NCBI RefSeq assembly: GCF_001897685.1
Contig: NZ_MKUG01000171.1
Coordinates: 1-56,324, forward strand
Reading direction: 5' to 3'
DNA from: Thiobacillus sp. 65-1402
GTDB taxonomy: Bacteria > Pseudomonadota > Gammaproteobacteria > Burkholderiales > Thiobacillaceae
DNA length: 56,324 nucleotides
Part shown: piece after piece, positions 34,870 through 43,048 of the stretch
Numbering within the stretch: the first letter of the stretch is position 1
Layout: each line of letters opens with the position of its first letter
Made by a program: the position numbers and the translations under genes
Notes under the pieces: model-generated
Seen by the model: the letters and a program-made list of their open reading frames with translations, nothing else
What the model was told of the DNA's origin: nothing
The model's database searches: none

Positions 34870-37012
34870 GCAGACTCCGGCGTTGCTTGAGGATGTTGCG
34901 GAACCGCGCCGCGGCCAGCTCGGCGTCGACGTCCGCCGCCGGCGCGTCGACCTTTTCGGCGACGTCATCGCTAGGGTCGGGTGCAGACGTTTGCACGGGA
35001 TCGGGGGCAGGGGCACTGGGCTCGGGCGTGGCGAGCAGATCGCCCTGGCGCAGGCGCAGATCATCGATGTCCCACTGCACCTGGCGGCGCAGGTGCAGGC
35101 GCAGGTGGCGGCTCATGTAGAGGGTGTAGACGCAGCAGTCGAGGCCTTCCTGCCGGCGGTCGGTGCGCGCTTTCCAGTAGCGCTTGCGCGGGTTGAGGCG
35201 GTGCGGGATCTTCATCTCGGACAGCAGCTGCTCGAAGAAGTCGGCGCGGACGCCTTCGTACCAGTGCATGCGGCCGGCGCCATTTCCAGTCAGCCGCACG
35301 CGTCCGCCTTCCTGCGCCCAGCCGAGGATGAGGTCTTTGGCCTTGGCGGTGCCCACCTGGTGGATCTGCACACCGTAGCGGCTGGCCTTGGTGCTGCGGT
35401 GGTTAGGGTCGACGGGCTTGGGCGGCGTCCAGATCTCGACGCGGCCTTCGTTGTCGGGTGCGCCCTTGAGGGCCAGCACGGGGCGGTCGGCGCGGTTGTG
35501 GCGGCGGACGAAGGAATAGGCTGCGTCCGAGGTCTGGCCGTCTGAGCAGTCGATTCCGACGCCGGCAATGCGCAGGTCGCTGCCGCCGGCGTGCTTGACG
35601 GTCTGGCCGAGCATCTGCTCGAGCTCGATCCAGGCACCCTGTCCGGCGACGACGGTCTGGCCGTACAGCTCGCCCCAGTAGGCAAGCCACATCTCTTCGC
35701 CTCGCCCGACCACCCAGCACTGCACGGCGATGCGGTCGTGTTGCACGTCGACGCCGAGCAGGGGGTAGACGCCGCCAGGGGTTGTCCATTCCTGGTATTT
35801 CTCGACGCGCGCAGCGAGCTCTTCCTCTTCCGGAAGCTCACCCTTGTACTCCCACGGCAGGCCGCGGCTGGCGTTCCAGAAGGCGACCATCTTCTCCGGC
35901 TCGCCGCGCTCGAATTCGTGCTGGGCGGTGAGGTACTTTTCCACTAGCACCGGCACGTAGCTGCCCTCGAAAACGCTCATCAACTCATTCATGTAGAACC
36001 CGCGATCGGCGCTGTCGGCGGTCGGCTCCCAGCCGTAGTTCGGCGCGACGGCGGCGGCGGCGCGGATGTTGACGGCGCGCTGCGCGTCGGTCCACACGCT
36101 GCCGCAGTGCGGGCAGGCATAGAACGCATCCTCCCAGCGGGCGCGGCCGTAGACCTCGCGATCGGGCCAGCGGGCGTCGAGGTCGGGTGCCCTCAGTTCG
36201 TCGTCGGCGAGGTTGAGGCCGGGGATGGTGACGTTCGACCAGTCGAGCTCGTGCCGCTCGCCGCAGTCGTGGCAGGCCACCAGGAAGCGCCGCTGGTCGG
36301 TGGTGCGCATCTCCTTCTCGATCTCGGACGCGCCCTTGGCGGTGGGTGTGCCGCCAATGACTTCGAGCGTGTTGCGGATGGTCTTGCCGCGTTCGCGCAG
36401 CAGCGCGATCGAGTTGCCCTGGCCCTTCACGTCCTTGTTCGTGTCGTCCGGCTCCTCGACGTAGCGCACCTTGGCGCTGGTCGACTTCACATCGGCCGGC
36501 GAGTTGGACGCGACGAACTTGATCAGCCCGCCCGCGTAGTGCTTGCGCGTGGTGCTGTTGCCGTCGGAGCGCGACTTCAACCGGATGAGCTTGGCCAGCA
36601 CCGGCGTGGCCCGCACCATCGGCGCGAACTTCTCGGCGTCGAAATCCTTCGCCGACTGGATCCGCGGGAACATCGCCACCTGCACGCAAGGACGCCAGTG
36701 CGCGTGATAGCCCATCAGCGTGCACACCACGCCGGCCGTCCACGATATCTGCGCCGGCTTCTGCGCCACGATCCGCCCGACGCCAGGCTCGCCGGCAGCA
36801 GCCAGCACGCCGCGCAGCGCCGGGATGTTCTCGGTGTCGAACTGGCCGGCGTAGTCCGGGTTCTCCTCCGGCGACAGCCAGCGGTACTTCTCCACCCACT
36901 GCAGCGGCGACAGCGGCTCGCGCGGGCGAAGCTGCGCAAACACGCGCGCGAGCATGGCATCGAGCGCCTGCTCGGCCCAGCAATCCACGTCGACTGTGCC
37001 GCCGTCAGGCAT
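34856..37012 (-). CDS. Terminase large subunit, lambda gpA family
   Basis: 718 residues. The ATPase half has the gpA-type layout (LRPREPLSPLQWVEKYRWLSPEENPDYAGQF, RYVEEPDDTNKDVKGQGNSI). A zinc-binding pair is seen in HDCGERHELDW and CPHCGSVW. The nuclease half has the acidic centres GVDVQHDRIAVQCW and GVGIDCSDGQTSDAAY, and ends in NPRKRYWKARTDRRQEGLDC. It cuts and packages concatemeric DNA; gpA-type enzymes usually act at cos sites. Confidence 0.93.
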   Translation of the reverse strand: MPDGGTVDVDCWAEQALDAMLARVFAQLRPREPLSPLQWVEKYRWLSPEENPDYAGQFDTENIPALRGVLAAAGEPGVGRIVAQKPAQISWTAGVVCTLMGYHAHWRPCVQVAMFPRIQSAKDFDAEKFAPMVRATPVLAKLIRLKSRSDGNSTTRKHYAGGLIKFVASNSPADVKSTSAKVRYVEEPDDTNKDVKGQGNSIALLRERGKTIRNTLEVIGGTPTAKGASEIEKEMRTTDQRRFLVACHDCGERHELDWSNVTIPGLNLADDELRAPDLDARWPDREVYGRARWEDAFYACPHCGSVWTDAQRAVNIRAAAAVAPNYGWEPTADSADRGFYMNELMSVFEGSYVPVLVEKYLTAQHEFERGEPEKMVAFWNASRGLPWEYKGELPEEEELAARVEKYQEWTTPGGVYPLLGVDVQHDRIAVQCWVVGRGEEMWLAYWGELYGQTVVAGQGAWIELEQMLGQTVKHAGGSDLRIAGVGIDCSDGQTSDAAYSFVRRHNRADRPVLALKGAPDNEGRVEIWTPPKPVDPNHRSTKASRYGVQIHQVGTAKAKDLILGWAQEGGRVRLTGNGAGRMHWYEGVRADFFEQLLSEMKIPHRLNPRKRYWKARTDRRQEGLDCCVYTLYMSRHLRLHLRRQVQWDIDDLRLRQGDLLATPEPSAPAPDPVQTSAPDPSDDVAEKVDAPAADVDAELAAARFRNILKQRRSLRVNR

Positions 37013-37482
37013 TACTCGTCATCCTCCTGGTCTTCGTCCGCCTTCTGCCAGTCCGCCAGGCGCACCAGGAAGGACTCCAGCTCGCCCTGCAGCATCGTCT
37101 CGCGCGCGCTCAGATCCTCCGGCAGCTCGCGCGCCAGCCGCGGCACCGCGTCGAGCCACTTCTCGCGCGCCGCCACGAACGCCGCCTTCAGCTTCGGCTC
37201 CAGCAGATCGGCCGGAATCAGCTTGCCGCGCCGCTCCGCGTTGTCCATCTCGATCGCGTCGGCCTTCACCCGCGCCAGCCGATCGTTCGGCGACTCGCTC
37301 TGAACCTTCTTCACCTCGCGCTCGACATACCAGCGGATGCAGTCCGCCGACTCGTATTCGCTGGGTATCCCGGGGCTGCCACGGAACGCGATCGGGAACC
37401 CCTGCTCCTGCCAGTCGACGATCGTCTTCGGCGCTACCCCGAACACCTCCGCAACCCGCTCCTGCCCTACAATCCGCGACAC
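37012..37482 (-). CDS. Terminase small subunit, Nu1-like
   Basis: 156 residues from GTG 37482. An N-terminal winged helix-turn-helix (VAEVFGVAPKTIVDWQEQGFPI) is followed by a charged helical region (DRLARVKADAIEMDNAERRGKLIPADL), the pattern of lambda Nu1-type subunits that recognise cos DNA. Its stop overlaps the large subunit start (TGATG type junction). About 140 bases of non-coding sequence precede it, where a cos site could lie. Confidence 0.88.
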   Translation of the reverse strand: MSRIVGQERVAEVFGVAPKTIVDWQEQGFPIAFRGSPGIPSEYESADCIRWYVEREVKKVQSESPNDRLARVKADAIEMDNAERRGKLIPADLLEPKLKAAFVAAREKWLDAVPRLARELPEDLSARETMLQGELESFLVRLADWQKADEDQEDDE

Positions 37483-37622
37483 TTACGCACCCCCCTGCAC
37501 ATCACAAAACTGGCGAATTCCCGCGATCGTTTCGCGCCGTGTGCGGAGGGGCTGGGAAGGACCCGTGAAACATGGGGCCCCGCCCTCGCTCGACAAGTTC
37601 GATGCTGGTTGGACGGCCCTGA

Positions 37623-38231
37623 TCATCTGGCGTACCCCTGCAGCACGGCGCGTAGCTCACGCTGGAAGTTAGCGGGGAACTTGTCGAGCATCACCTGCTT
37701 CACCACCTTGTTGACGCGCCTGGTGTTGAACATCTGCCCGATGTCGATGGTGTTGAGCGCCTTGATCGGCAGCCGCTCCTTGCCAGTGCGGATGAACACC
37801 GTGCGGCCCATGTTGCCGACGAACGCACCCTTGATGGACTTCTTACCGCCGGCACGCTTGATCTGGAACTGCAGCTGGCCAGCCAGGTCGGTGCGCCCGC
37901 TGCGCTTGGCAGACGCCTTGCTGACCTTGCCCTTGGTGACGAACGCGATCAGGTTCATCGATCGGCCCGGGTCTTTTCGCGTGGCCTCCAGCGTGGCCAC
38001 AAGCCTGAACGCACCGTTGCGTGCCGAGGCCTTGTAGACCTTGAGGCGATCCTTGGCCGTGCCCACGCTCACCCTGAACTCCTGGCTGATCTGCCGCGCC
38101 ATCTGGGTCTTGCCCTGATCGATCGTCGTGTTCAGCGCCCGCACCACCGCCTTGTTGCCGATGTCCGTGCCCAGCTGGTTCAGCCTGGCCGCCACCTCGG
38201 GGAAGTTATTGCGGATGCTGATCGTGCTCAT
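37623..38231 (-). CDS. Minor tail protein Z (GPZ) family protein
   Basis: 202 residues, highly basic. NTTIDQGKTQMARQISQEFRV and SVGTAKDRLKVYKASARNG are characteristic of the lambda gpZ/prophage minor tail protein Z family, involved in tail completion. Its location upstream of the terminase, away from the other tail genes, is unusual. It overlaps the 88-residue gene before it. Confidence 0.82.
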   Translation of the reverse strand: MSTISIRNNFPEVAARLNQLGTDIGNKAVVRALNTTIDQGKTQMARQISQEFRVSVGTAKDRLKVYKASARNGAFRLVATLEATRKDPGRSMNLIAFVTKGKVSKASAKRSGRTDLAGQLQFQIKRAGGKKSIKGAFVGNMGRTVFIRTGKERLPIKALNTIDIGQMFNTRRVNKVVKQVMLDKFPANFQRELRAVLQGYAR

Positions 38232-38494
38232 GCCGCCTGCCTTTCCGCCGACGCCGCTGCCCGCATGCGATCCTCGGCGGCGTGCACCATTGAGGTGAAG
38301 CGCCGGATCTCCTCAGCCATCCCGGCCAGCCAGTTCGCCCACAACGCGATCCGCTCGGCGTCATTGCTGTCGACGGCGGCCTTCACGCCCCGGTCGGCCT
38401 CGGCCAGATCGGCTTCGGTCCAACCCTCGGATTCCTTCCACCAGCGGCGCACCAGGACGTAGTCCGCCCGCATCGTGTTCAGTTCGACCGTCAT
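38228..38494 (-). CDS. Small phage protein
   Basis: 88 residues from ATG 38494 (the track start is further upstream without a good site). Mainly helical and charged (VRRWWKESEGWTEADLAEADRG). It overlaps neighbours by four bases on each side, so it is part of the same operon. Function unknown. Confidence 0.65.
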   Translation of the reverse strand: MTVELNTMRADYVLVRRWWKESEGWTEADLAEADRGVKAAVDSNDAERIALWANWLAGMAEEIRRFTSMVHAAEDRMRAAASAERQAA

Positions 38495-38691
38495 ACGTCG
38501 AACTCCAGCAGGTCTGAAATGTCCGGCCCGGGCGTGGCATCGTCGGCGTGGATCGAATCGGGATCGACCCTGGCCTGCTCGGTCAGGCGGATGCGATAGG
38601 CCCAATAGGCTTGATCGCGCAGCCGGCTGGCCAGTGTGAGGGCGCGCTTGTTGATGGCTGAGCGCTGGGCTCGGGTCAGTTTCTCGGGCAT
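38491..38691 (-). CDS. Small basic phage protein
   Basis: 66 residues from ATG 38691. A helical, basic N-terminal half (LTRAQRSAINKRALTLASRLRDQ) and an acidic C-terminus ending DISDLLEFDV. First gene downstream of the palindromic iteron region. Unknown function. Confidence 0.6.
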   Translation of the reverse strand: MPEKLTRAQRSAINKRALTLASRLRDQAYWAYRIRLTEQARVDPDSIHADDATPGPDISDLLEFDV

Positions 38692-38709
38692 CACAGATCC
38701 TTTCCGGCA

Positions 38710-38975
38710 GAGGTTAGGAAGGTTGGGAGCAGGTTAGGAAGGGTGGAAGCCGCATAAACAGGGCTTGTTCCTAACCTTCCTAACCTTCCTAACCTGAAAC
38801 GAGGTGTTGTGTGTGTAGCGGGTGTTACGCACGCGCGTATACGTGTGCGTGCGTGCCATGCACGCGCTACGTGTAAGGAAAAGCAAAACAGGTTGGGAAG
38901 GTTAGGAAGGTTAGGAACCTCCTTTATCCATGCGGGATTCAGGCTTCCTAACCTGCTCCCAACCTTCCTAACCTC
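38710..38975. other. Nested palindrome of GGTTAGGAA iterons; candidate phage replication origin
   Basis: The outer arms 38710-38741 and 38944-38975 are a perfect 32-bp inverted repeat. The inner arms 38767-38796 and 38889-38918 match at 29 of 30 positions. All arms are built from the 9-base unit GGTTAGGAA (nine exact and three variant copies on both strands). The centre (38826-38856) is 31 bases of unbroken alternating purine and pyrimidine. It sits between the primase-helicase gene and the next small gene, contains no credible gene, and fills the only long non-coding gap in this operon. Confidence 0.7.
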
Positions 38976-38979
38976 GGGG

Positions 38980-41235
38980 CTAGAATGGCGCGGCATCGAG
39001 CCCTCCTTCCCCGGGTCGCACACCACCTACGCGCGCAGTTTCCATTGCCGGTGGTGCCGTTTCATTTGTCGCTGGATCAGAGTCCCTCTTCGGTGCCGTG
39101 TACCAGTAGCGCACCATGCCGTTGCGCTTTTCCACGCGCCCGCAGCCGAGCTTGCGCAGGGCGATGCCGATGCGCGTCTGCATGTCGCGGGTGAGCTTGC
39201 TGGCATCGATGACCTTCAGCCCCTCGAAGGCCGCCATGGCCACCGAGAACGGCTTGTATTGCTCGTATACCCAGTCGTGCAGCGCGTCGACCAGCGATTC
39301 GCCCTGCTCGCGCTTCAGCTGCTCGGGATCGAAATGAAGGCGCTGCTCTTCGCCCGTTGGGTAGAACCGCTCACCCTGCTGGTAACGCACGAAGGCCTCG
39401 GCGAACAGCTGGTCGCGCACCTTCGCCAAGCCGGAAAGATCGATCTCGCCGACCTCGATCGGCCAGAAGCGACGCCCGCCCGTCGGGTCCTTGTTCCATT
39501 CCCATTCGTTCGTGGAGCCGGAGAACACCGTCTGCCGTGGCACCTTGATCTGGCGCCGGCCATACACCGGCCGATATTCATCGATCTGGCGCGACAGAAA
39601 CGACTTCTGTTTGAGCGACTCGGTGCGGGCCAGCGATCCCAGCTCGGGGAACTCATACAGCCACTTGCCCTGCAGCGCCGCCATCGAATCCTTGTTGTGC
39701 AGATCGATGTCGGTGTCGCCGAACCACTCGCCGCCCAGGATCGACAGCGTGGTCGACTTGCCGCGCCCCTGGATACCCTCGAACACCAGGCAGTAATCGA
39801 ACTTCACCCCCGGCCGCATCACCCGCGCGATCATGCCGAGCAGAAACCACGCCGCCACCCGCTCCGTGTATTCGGTGCGCGCCACGCCGAGGTAATCTTC
39901 CAGCCAGTGATCGATGCGCGCCGTGCCGTCCCACCGCAGCGACTTCAGCCAGTCGCGCACGGGATGGAACGCAAACGCGCGCCCCAGCACCTCCACCGCC
40001 TCCGCCACCATGATCGACGACGGCGTGAAGCGATACGTCCGCGCCAACCACATCGCGGTGCGGCTATCGTCGGTGCCGTCCCACTCGCCGGCCATGCCGC
40101 CCTCAAAAGGCGGCGGCGCACGCTTCACCGTGCGCTGAGCGAATTCGTCGAACGCCAGCACCCCCTGCCACGAAGGATCGTTGAGCAGGATGTCGTACAC
40201 GTTCGCCAGGCAGGCCTTCAGGTCGCCCTTGTCGTACAGCAGTTTCTTGCGCCAGTCCGGCATATCGTCCGGCAGCGAGGAAGCCTTGCCCCCCCCACCG
40301 GGCTGCGCCCGCGCCCGTGATGCTTTCGGCGGCTTGGGCGGAGACCAGCCGGCATCCATCGCCAGCTTGAAAATCGTCGCCCCCGTCACGCCCTTGCCCG
40401 GCTCGAAACTCTTCCAGTGCGTCGCCACCTGGGCGCTGCCGGGATACTTCGCCGACTTCGCCGACCAGGCATCGAACACATCGCCCGCGCCCGTGCCCAG
40501 CTCCGAGCAGATCGCCATCCCGATGTGAATCCAGTCGTCGTAGCCGCACTCCGGCGAAATGAACGCCAGCGCGCTCTCGACCTTGGCGCGGCCCTCCAGG
40601 GCTGGCGCCGGCGCAGTGGATGGCTTGCCGGTGGCCGCGCGCTTCTTGCCGCTCTCAACCGTCGCCTTCAGGCGCTTCAGCACCTTCTCGGGCAGCGGGT
40701 TCACCTCTTCCGGCGTGGCCGGATAGCGCTTGCCAGTAAACGTGAAGAACTGGCGCCCGCAGAACACCTCCACGCCAACCTCGTTCGACTTGAACGTCTC
40801 CGTCTCGCCCGAGCAGATGATGTGCACACCCTTGCCGCTCGGCGAGAACTCCGTGTAGCTGTTGCAGTTAGCGATGATCGCCGCGCCGCGCTCCGTCATC
40901 AGCTCCGTCGCCGGATCGAACATGCCATCGAGGTCCACCCCGATCAGGCCATCCCCCGGCAGAAAGGCGAAGCCCACGCCCGTCCAACGACTGCCAGCCT
41001 TCTCGACCGCCGCCCGCGCCGTGGCCAGATCGACCAGCGCCGCCCGATCCGCGTCCGAACCCTGCTCACCCGTGCGGCGCGCGCCGGAAACGTAATACGG
41101 CACCTTGCGCGGCTTCTTATCCCCCGGCTTCGACTCGAATCGCCACACCAACCACTGCGCGCGCGCAGCCAGCGTGGGGGGGATCGCATCGAACGCCACG
41201 GCGTTCAGACCTGCTGTATCTGTCTTGTCCTGCAC
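38980..41235 (-). CDS. Phage primase-helicase (primase-polymerase-like N-terminus, VapE/D5-type helicase)
   Basis: 751 residues from GTG 41235 with GAGGGG upstream. The N-terminal part (RAQWLVWRFESKPGDKKPRKVPY, LIGVDLDGMFD, FSPSGKGVHII) matches primase-polymerase-like domains. A PriCT-like linker follows (~226-300, YDDWIHIGMAICSE). The C-terminal VapE-type ATPase has Walker A EGIQGRGKSTTLS near residue 488 and Walker B-like LYEFPELGSL. It should initiate phage DNA replication and fits the candidate origin next to its 3' end. Confidence 0.9.
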   Translation of the reverse strand: MQDKTDTAGLNAVAFDAIPPTLAARAQWLVWRFESKPGDKKPRKVPYYVSGARRTGEQGSDADRAALVDLATARAAVEKAGSRWTGVGFAFLPGDGLIGVDLDGMFDPATELMTERGAAIIANCNSYTEFSPSGKGVHIICSGETETFKSNEVGVEVFCGRQFFTFTGKRYPATPEEVNPLPEKVLKRLKATVESGKKRAATGKPSTAPAPALEGRAKVESALAFISPECGYDDWIHIGMAICSELGTGAGDVFDAWSAKSAKYPGSAQVATHWKSFEPGKGVTGATIFKLAMDAGWSPPKPPKASRARAQPGGGGKASSLPDDMPDWRKKLLYDKGDLKACLANVYDILLNDPSWQGVLAFDEFAQRTVKRAPPPFEGGMAGEWDGTDDSRTAMWLARTYRFTPSSIMVAEAVEVLGRAFAFHPVRDWLKSLRWDGTARIDHWLEDYLGVARTEYTERVAAWFLLGMIARVMRPGVKFDYCLVFEGIQGRGKSTTLSILGGEWFGDTDIDLHNKDSMAALQGKWLYEFPELGSLARTESLKQKSFLSRQIDEYRPVYGRRQIKVPRQTVFSGSTNEWEWNKDPTGGRRFWPIEVGEIDLSGLAKVRDQLFAEAFVRYQQGERFYPTGEEQRLHFDPEQLKREQGESLVDALHDWVYEQYKPFSVAMAAFEGLKVIDASKLTRDMQTRIGIALRKLGCGRVEKRNGMVRYWYTAPKRDSDPATNETAPPAMETARVGGVRPGEGGLDAAPF

Positions 41236-41396
41236 GCCGTCCCCTCGGCCGTCGCCGGCCCCGTGTTCTGATTGTTTGCCGGGTCATCGCCCAGCATTCG
41301 TTTGAGTGTTTCGAAATAGCGCGACGCCAGCTCCGGCGTAGGCCGCGCACGCATTGCGTACGAAAGCGCCCATGCCTGGCGCTCCGGTTGGCTCAT
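41205..41396 (-). CDS. Small phage protein upstream of the primase
   Basis: 63 residues from ATG 41396 (MSQPERQAWALSYAMRARP); a GTG at 41438 is an alternative start. It overlaps the primase start by 31 bases. Short, helical, unknown function. Confidence 0.5.
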   Translation of the reverse strand: MSQPERQAWALSYAMRARPTPELASRYFETLKRMLGDDPANNQNTGPATAEGTACRTRQIQQV

Positions 41397-41412
41397 CGCG
41401 CGGCCCGCCAAG

Positions 41413-41856
41413 TCAACCCTCCGCAATCTGGCGGGCACGGTTCAACAGCTCCTCGCCCGCCGCGAAAAATTCCAGCATTTCGGACTGCAGCCCATCGATC
41501 TCGCGCGAGGTCAACTTGCCGTCCGCCAGCGCCTGGTGGAACTTGCCGGAAAAGTCGCCCAGCTCGCTCATCAAGCGCGTGTACGTCTCCAGCAGCGCCG
41601 CATCCGACACCGCCACATCGATGCGGGGAATCGGCGGCAGATAGCCCAGCGCCTCATTCATCGCCCGGCACATGCGGTGGTCGCCAGACACCCCCTGAAT
41701 GCGCACCGACTCATCCAGGCGCAGGTGATGCGTCGTGTTCTTGGGATTGACCTTGTTCCGCAGCACCGCCGGATCAAGCCCAACCCGCGGCCCCAGGCTC
41801 TCAGACCCGCCCGGGTAATCGTGCACCGTCGCGAACGCCGCATCGGTGATGTTCAT
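41413..41856 (-). CDS. Phage regulatory protein, CII (CP76) family
   Basis: 147 residues. DAAFATVHDYPGGSESLGPRVGLDPAVLRNKVNP is typical of the CP76/CII family of temperate phages. Its helix-turn-helix is followed by a helical half (LMSELGDFSGKFHQALADG). These proteins control the lysis-lysogeny choice or early transcription. The start has GAGGGAGAGG upstream. It lies after a strong terminator on the same strand, so it would only be made when that terminator is read through. Confidence 0.82.
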   Translation of the reverse strand: MNITDAAFATVHDYPGGSESLGPRVGLDPAVLRNKVNPKNTTHHLRLDESVRIQGVSGDHRMCRAMNEALGYLPPIPRIDVAVSDAALLETYTRLMSELGDFSGKFHQALADGKLTSREIDGLQSEMLEFFAAGEELLNRARQIAEG

Positions 41857-41918
41857 TGCCTCTCCCTCGTGAACGCTGACGCCGGCCGGGCCATTGCGTA
41901 GCCTGCATCCATTGATCG

Positions 41919-41951
41919 AAAAAAAGCCCCGGCCAGGACAGCGCCGGGGAA
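41919..41951 (-). terminator. Strong intrinsic terminator between the Cro-like and CII-like genes
   Basis: Minus strand: CCCCGGC-GCTGTCCTG-GCCGGGG then CTTTTTTT, a perfect 7-bp stem with a T-run. It interrupts the leftward early transcript, in a place comparable to lambda tR1. Confidence 0.85.
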
Positions 41952-42078
41952 GGATTGGAGGAGGACTGCATGCGGCAGATTACGAACAGCACCGCCATCT
42001 GCCAGGGCGGAAAAGGCGCCCGTTCCAGGCTCGGTAGAATGGCAAGTCTCACCAAACCACACACCGAAAGGAACGGAC

Positions 42079-42423
42079 ATGGAAACCGAAGAACGGCTCA
42101 AGCGCCTGGAGAACGCCGTGCGGACACTCTCCTCGGAACTCATCGAGACGCAAAAAACCAGCGACGAGCGCGCGGCCCTGCTCATCGGCATGGAGCAGCT
42201 ATGCCTATCCATGCTGCCGCTCATTTCTGCCCCCGAGCCGATGATCCGCAGCGTACTCGTGATCGCATACGACAGCATCGACAGCAAGCTCGACAAAGCG
42301 GACGACGAGTTTCGGGCCGCAGCGCGTCGAGCACTCGACGTATTCTCTGCTGCGATTCTTCAGTCGAGCGATATACGCGCGAAGCTGGAGCGGCCGGATT
42401 CGGATCGTCCCGCAGCGCCCTGA
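42079..42423 (+). CDS. Phage protein of unknown function
   Basis: 114 residues with AAAGGAA upstream of ATG 42079. The N-terminal helix (METEERLKRLENAVRTLSSELIETQ) is coiled-coil-like; the rest is helical with hydrophobic stretches. It runs opposite to its neighbours and overlaps the antisense frame 42221-42520, so only one of the two may be real over the shared 203 bases. Confidence 0.6.
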   Translation: METEERLKRLENAVRTLSSELIETQKTSDERAALLIGMEQLCLSMLPLISAPEPMIRSVLVIAYDSIDSKLDKADDEFRAAARRALDVFSAAILQSSDIRAKLERPDSDRPAAP

Positions 42424-42520
42424 GATCATTCGCCTTGCGCGTCGAAATCGACAGCACACGCGACATCTCGGCTTCATCGCCGCGCCCGAACAAGCGTTCC
42501 CACCAGCCGCGCTTGCTCAC
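42221..42520 (-). CDS. Possible small phage protein antisense to 42079-42423
   Basis: 99 codons from GTG 42520, overlapping the stop of the Cro-like gene, which is how most genes in this operon join. The first ~70 residues look coding (MSKRGWWERLFGRGDEAEMSR); the Cys/Arg-rich end does not. It may stop being selected where it overlaps the plus-strand gene. Weak support. Confidence 0.35.
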   Translation of the reverse strand: MSKRGWWERLFGRGDEAEMSRVLSISTRKANDLRALRDDPNPAAPASRVYRSTEESQQRIRRVLDALRPETRRPLCRACCRCCRMRSRVRCGSSARGQK

Positions 42521-42963
42521 GCGGCGGCCTCATCGCCGTCGCTGCGCCGGCGGTCTTCCTCCCGCCGCTCCCCGTCGCGCGGCTCGCCGAAATCACCAAA
42601 GTCGGGATCGCTCACTTGGCGGCGGTCGCCATCGCGGCGCTCGACACCCGAGCGCGGCTCGCCGAATTCCCCGAAGGTCGAAGCGCACTTGCATACCGGA
42701 GCCATATGGGACGGCAGAGCATCGCCGGGGTTGGGGTACAGGTCGGGCCGCAGATCGTGCGGCGTCATCCGGTACTCAAGAAAGTCCGCGATCGCAAGCA
42801 CCACGTCGGCCGGTGGCATTTGATCGGGGTTGGGGCTGTTAAGCCACTTGTACACATGTGGCTGGCTGATTTTCGACCCGGGGATTCGCTCGCGAATGCC
42901 GCGCGCCAGTTGCGCCTGGCCGTGTGCCAAATCGACTGCCTGTTGGAGAGATTCCATGCTCAT
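42517..42963 (-). CDS. Cro/YdaS-like regulator, first gene of the leftward early operon
   Basis: 148 residues from ATG 42963; a second ATG at 42957 has GAGGG at better spacing. The N-terminal ~75 residues are a Cro/YdaS helix-turn-helix (LQQAVDLAHGQAQLARGIRER, ISQPHVYKWLNSPNPDQMPPADV). The C-terminal half contains a repeated Arg/Asp-rich block (FGEFGEPRSGVERRDGDRRQ and again), probably disordered. The promoter -10 box is so close that the message starts at or next to the first ATG. It would act as the lytic-phase repressor of the divergent gene. Confidence 0.8.
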   Translation of the reverse strand: MSMESLQQAVDLAHGQAQLARGIRERIPGSKISQPHVYKWLNSPNPDQMPPADVVLAIADFLEYRMTPHDLRPDLYPNPGDALPSHMAPVCKCASTFGEFGEPRSGVERRDGDRRQVSDPDFGDFGEPRDGERREEDRRRSDGDEAAA

Positions 42964-42969
42964 GCCCTC

Positions 42970-43040
42970 AGAATATAACCAAGGTTCTACTGATGTCAAC
43001 AACTACAGTTCTTTGACTGTTTATGACCGTGGTTATAGGT
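42970..43040. promoter_or_regulatory. Divergent immunity-region promoters with two operators
   Basis: Leftward promoter: TTGACA (42999-42994), 16-base spacer, TATATT (42977-42972). Rightward promoter: TTGACT (43013-43018), 15-base spacer, TATAGG (43034-43039). Operator O1 ATAACCAAGGTTCT (42975-42988) and O2 GACCGTGGTTATA (43025-43037) overlap the spacer and -10 box of each. The same palindrome recurs at 44.7 kb. Confidence 0.8.
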
Positions 43041-43048
43041 TCCAAGCC

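Noticed and set aside
37483-37622. cos site
   Set aside because: The place upstream of the small terminase gene is right, but I could not identify a cos nick or R-site pattern by eye, so I do not claim it.
38710-38975. CRISPR-like array
   Set aside because: The 9-base units abut each other and are arranged as inverted repeats without unique spacers.
38691-39026. 111-residue minus-strand ORF with repeated NLPNLPNL / GRLGRLG text
   Set aside because: It is the translation of the iteron palindrome itself; repeats appear on both strands in mirrored order and no ribosome site is present.
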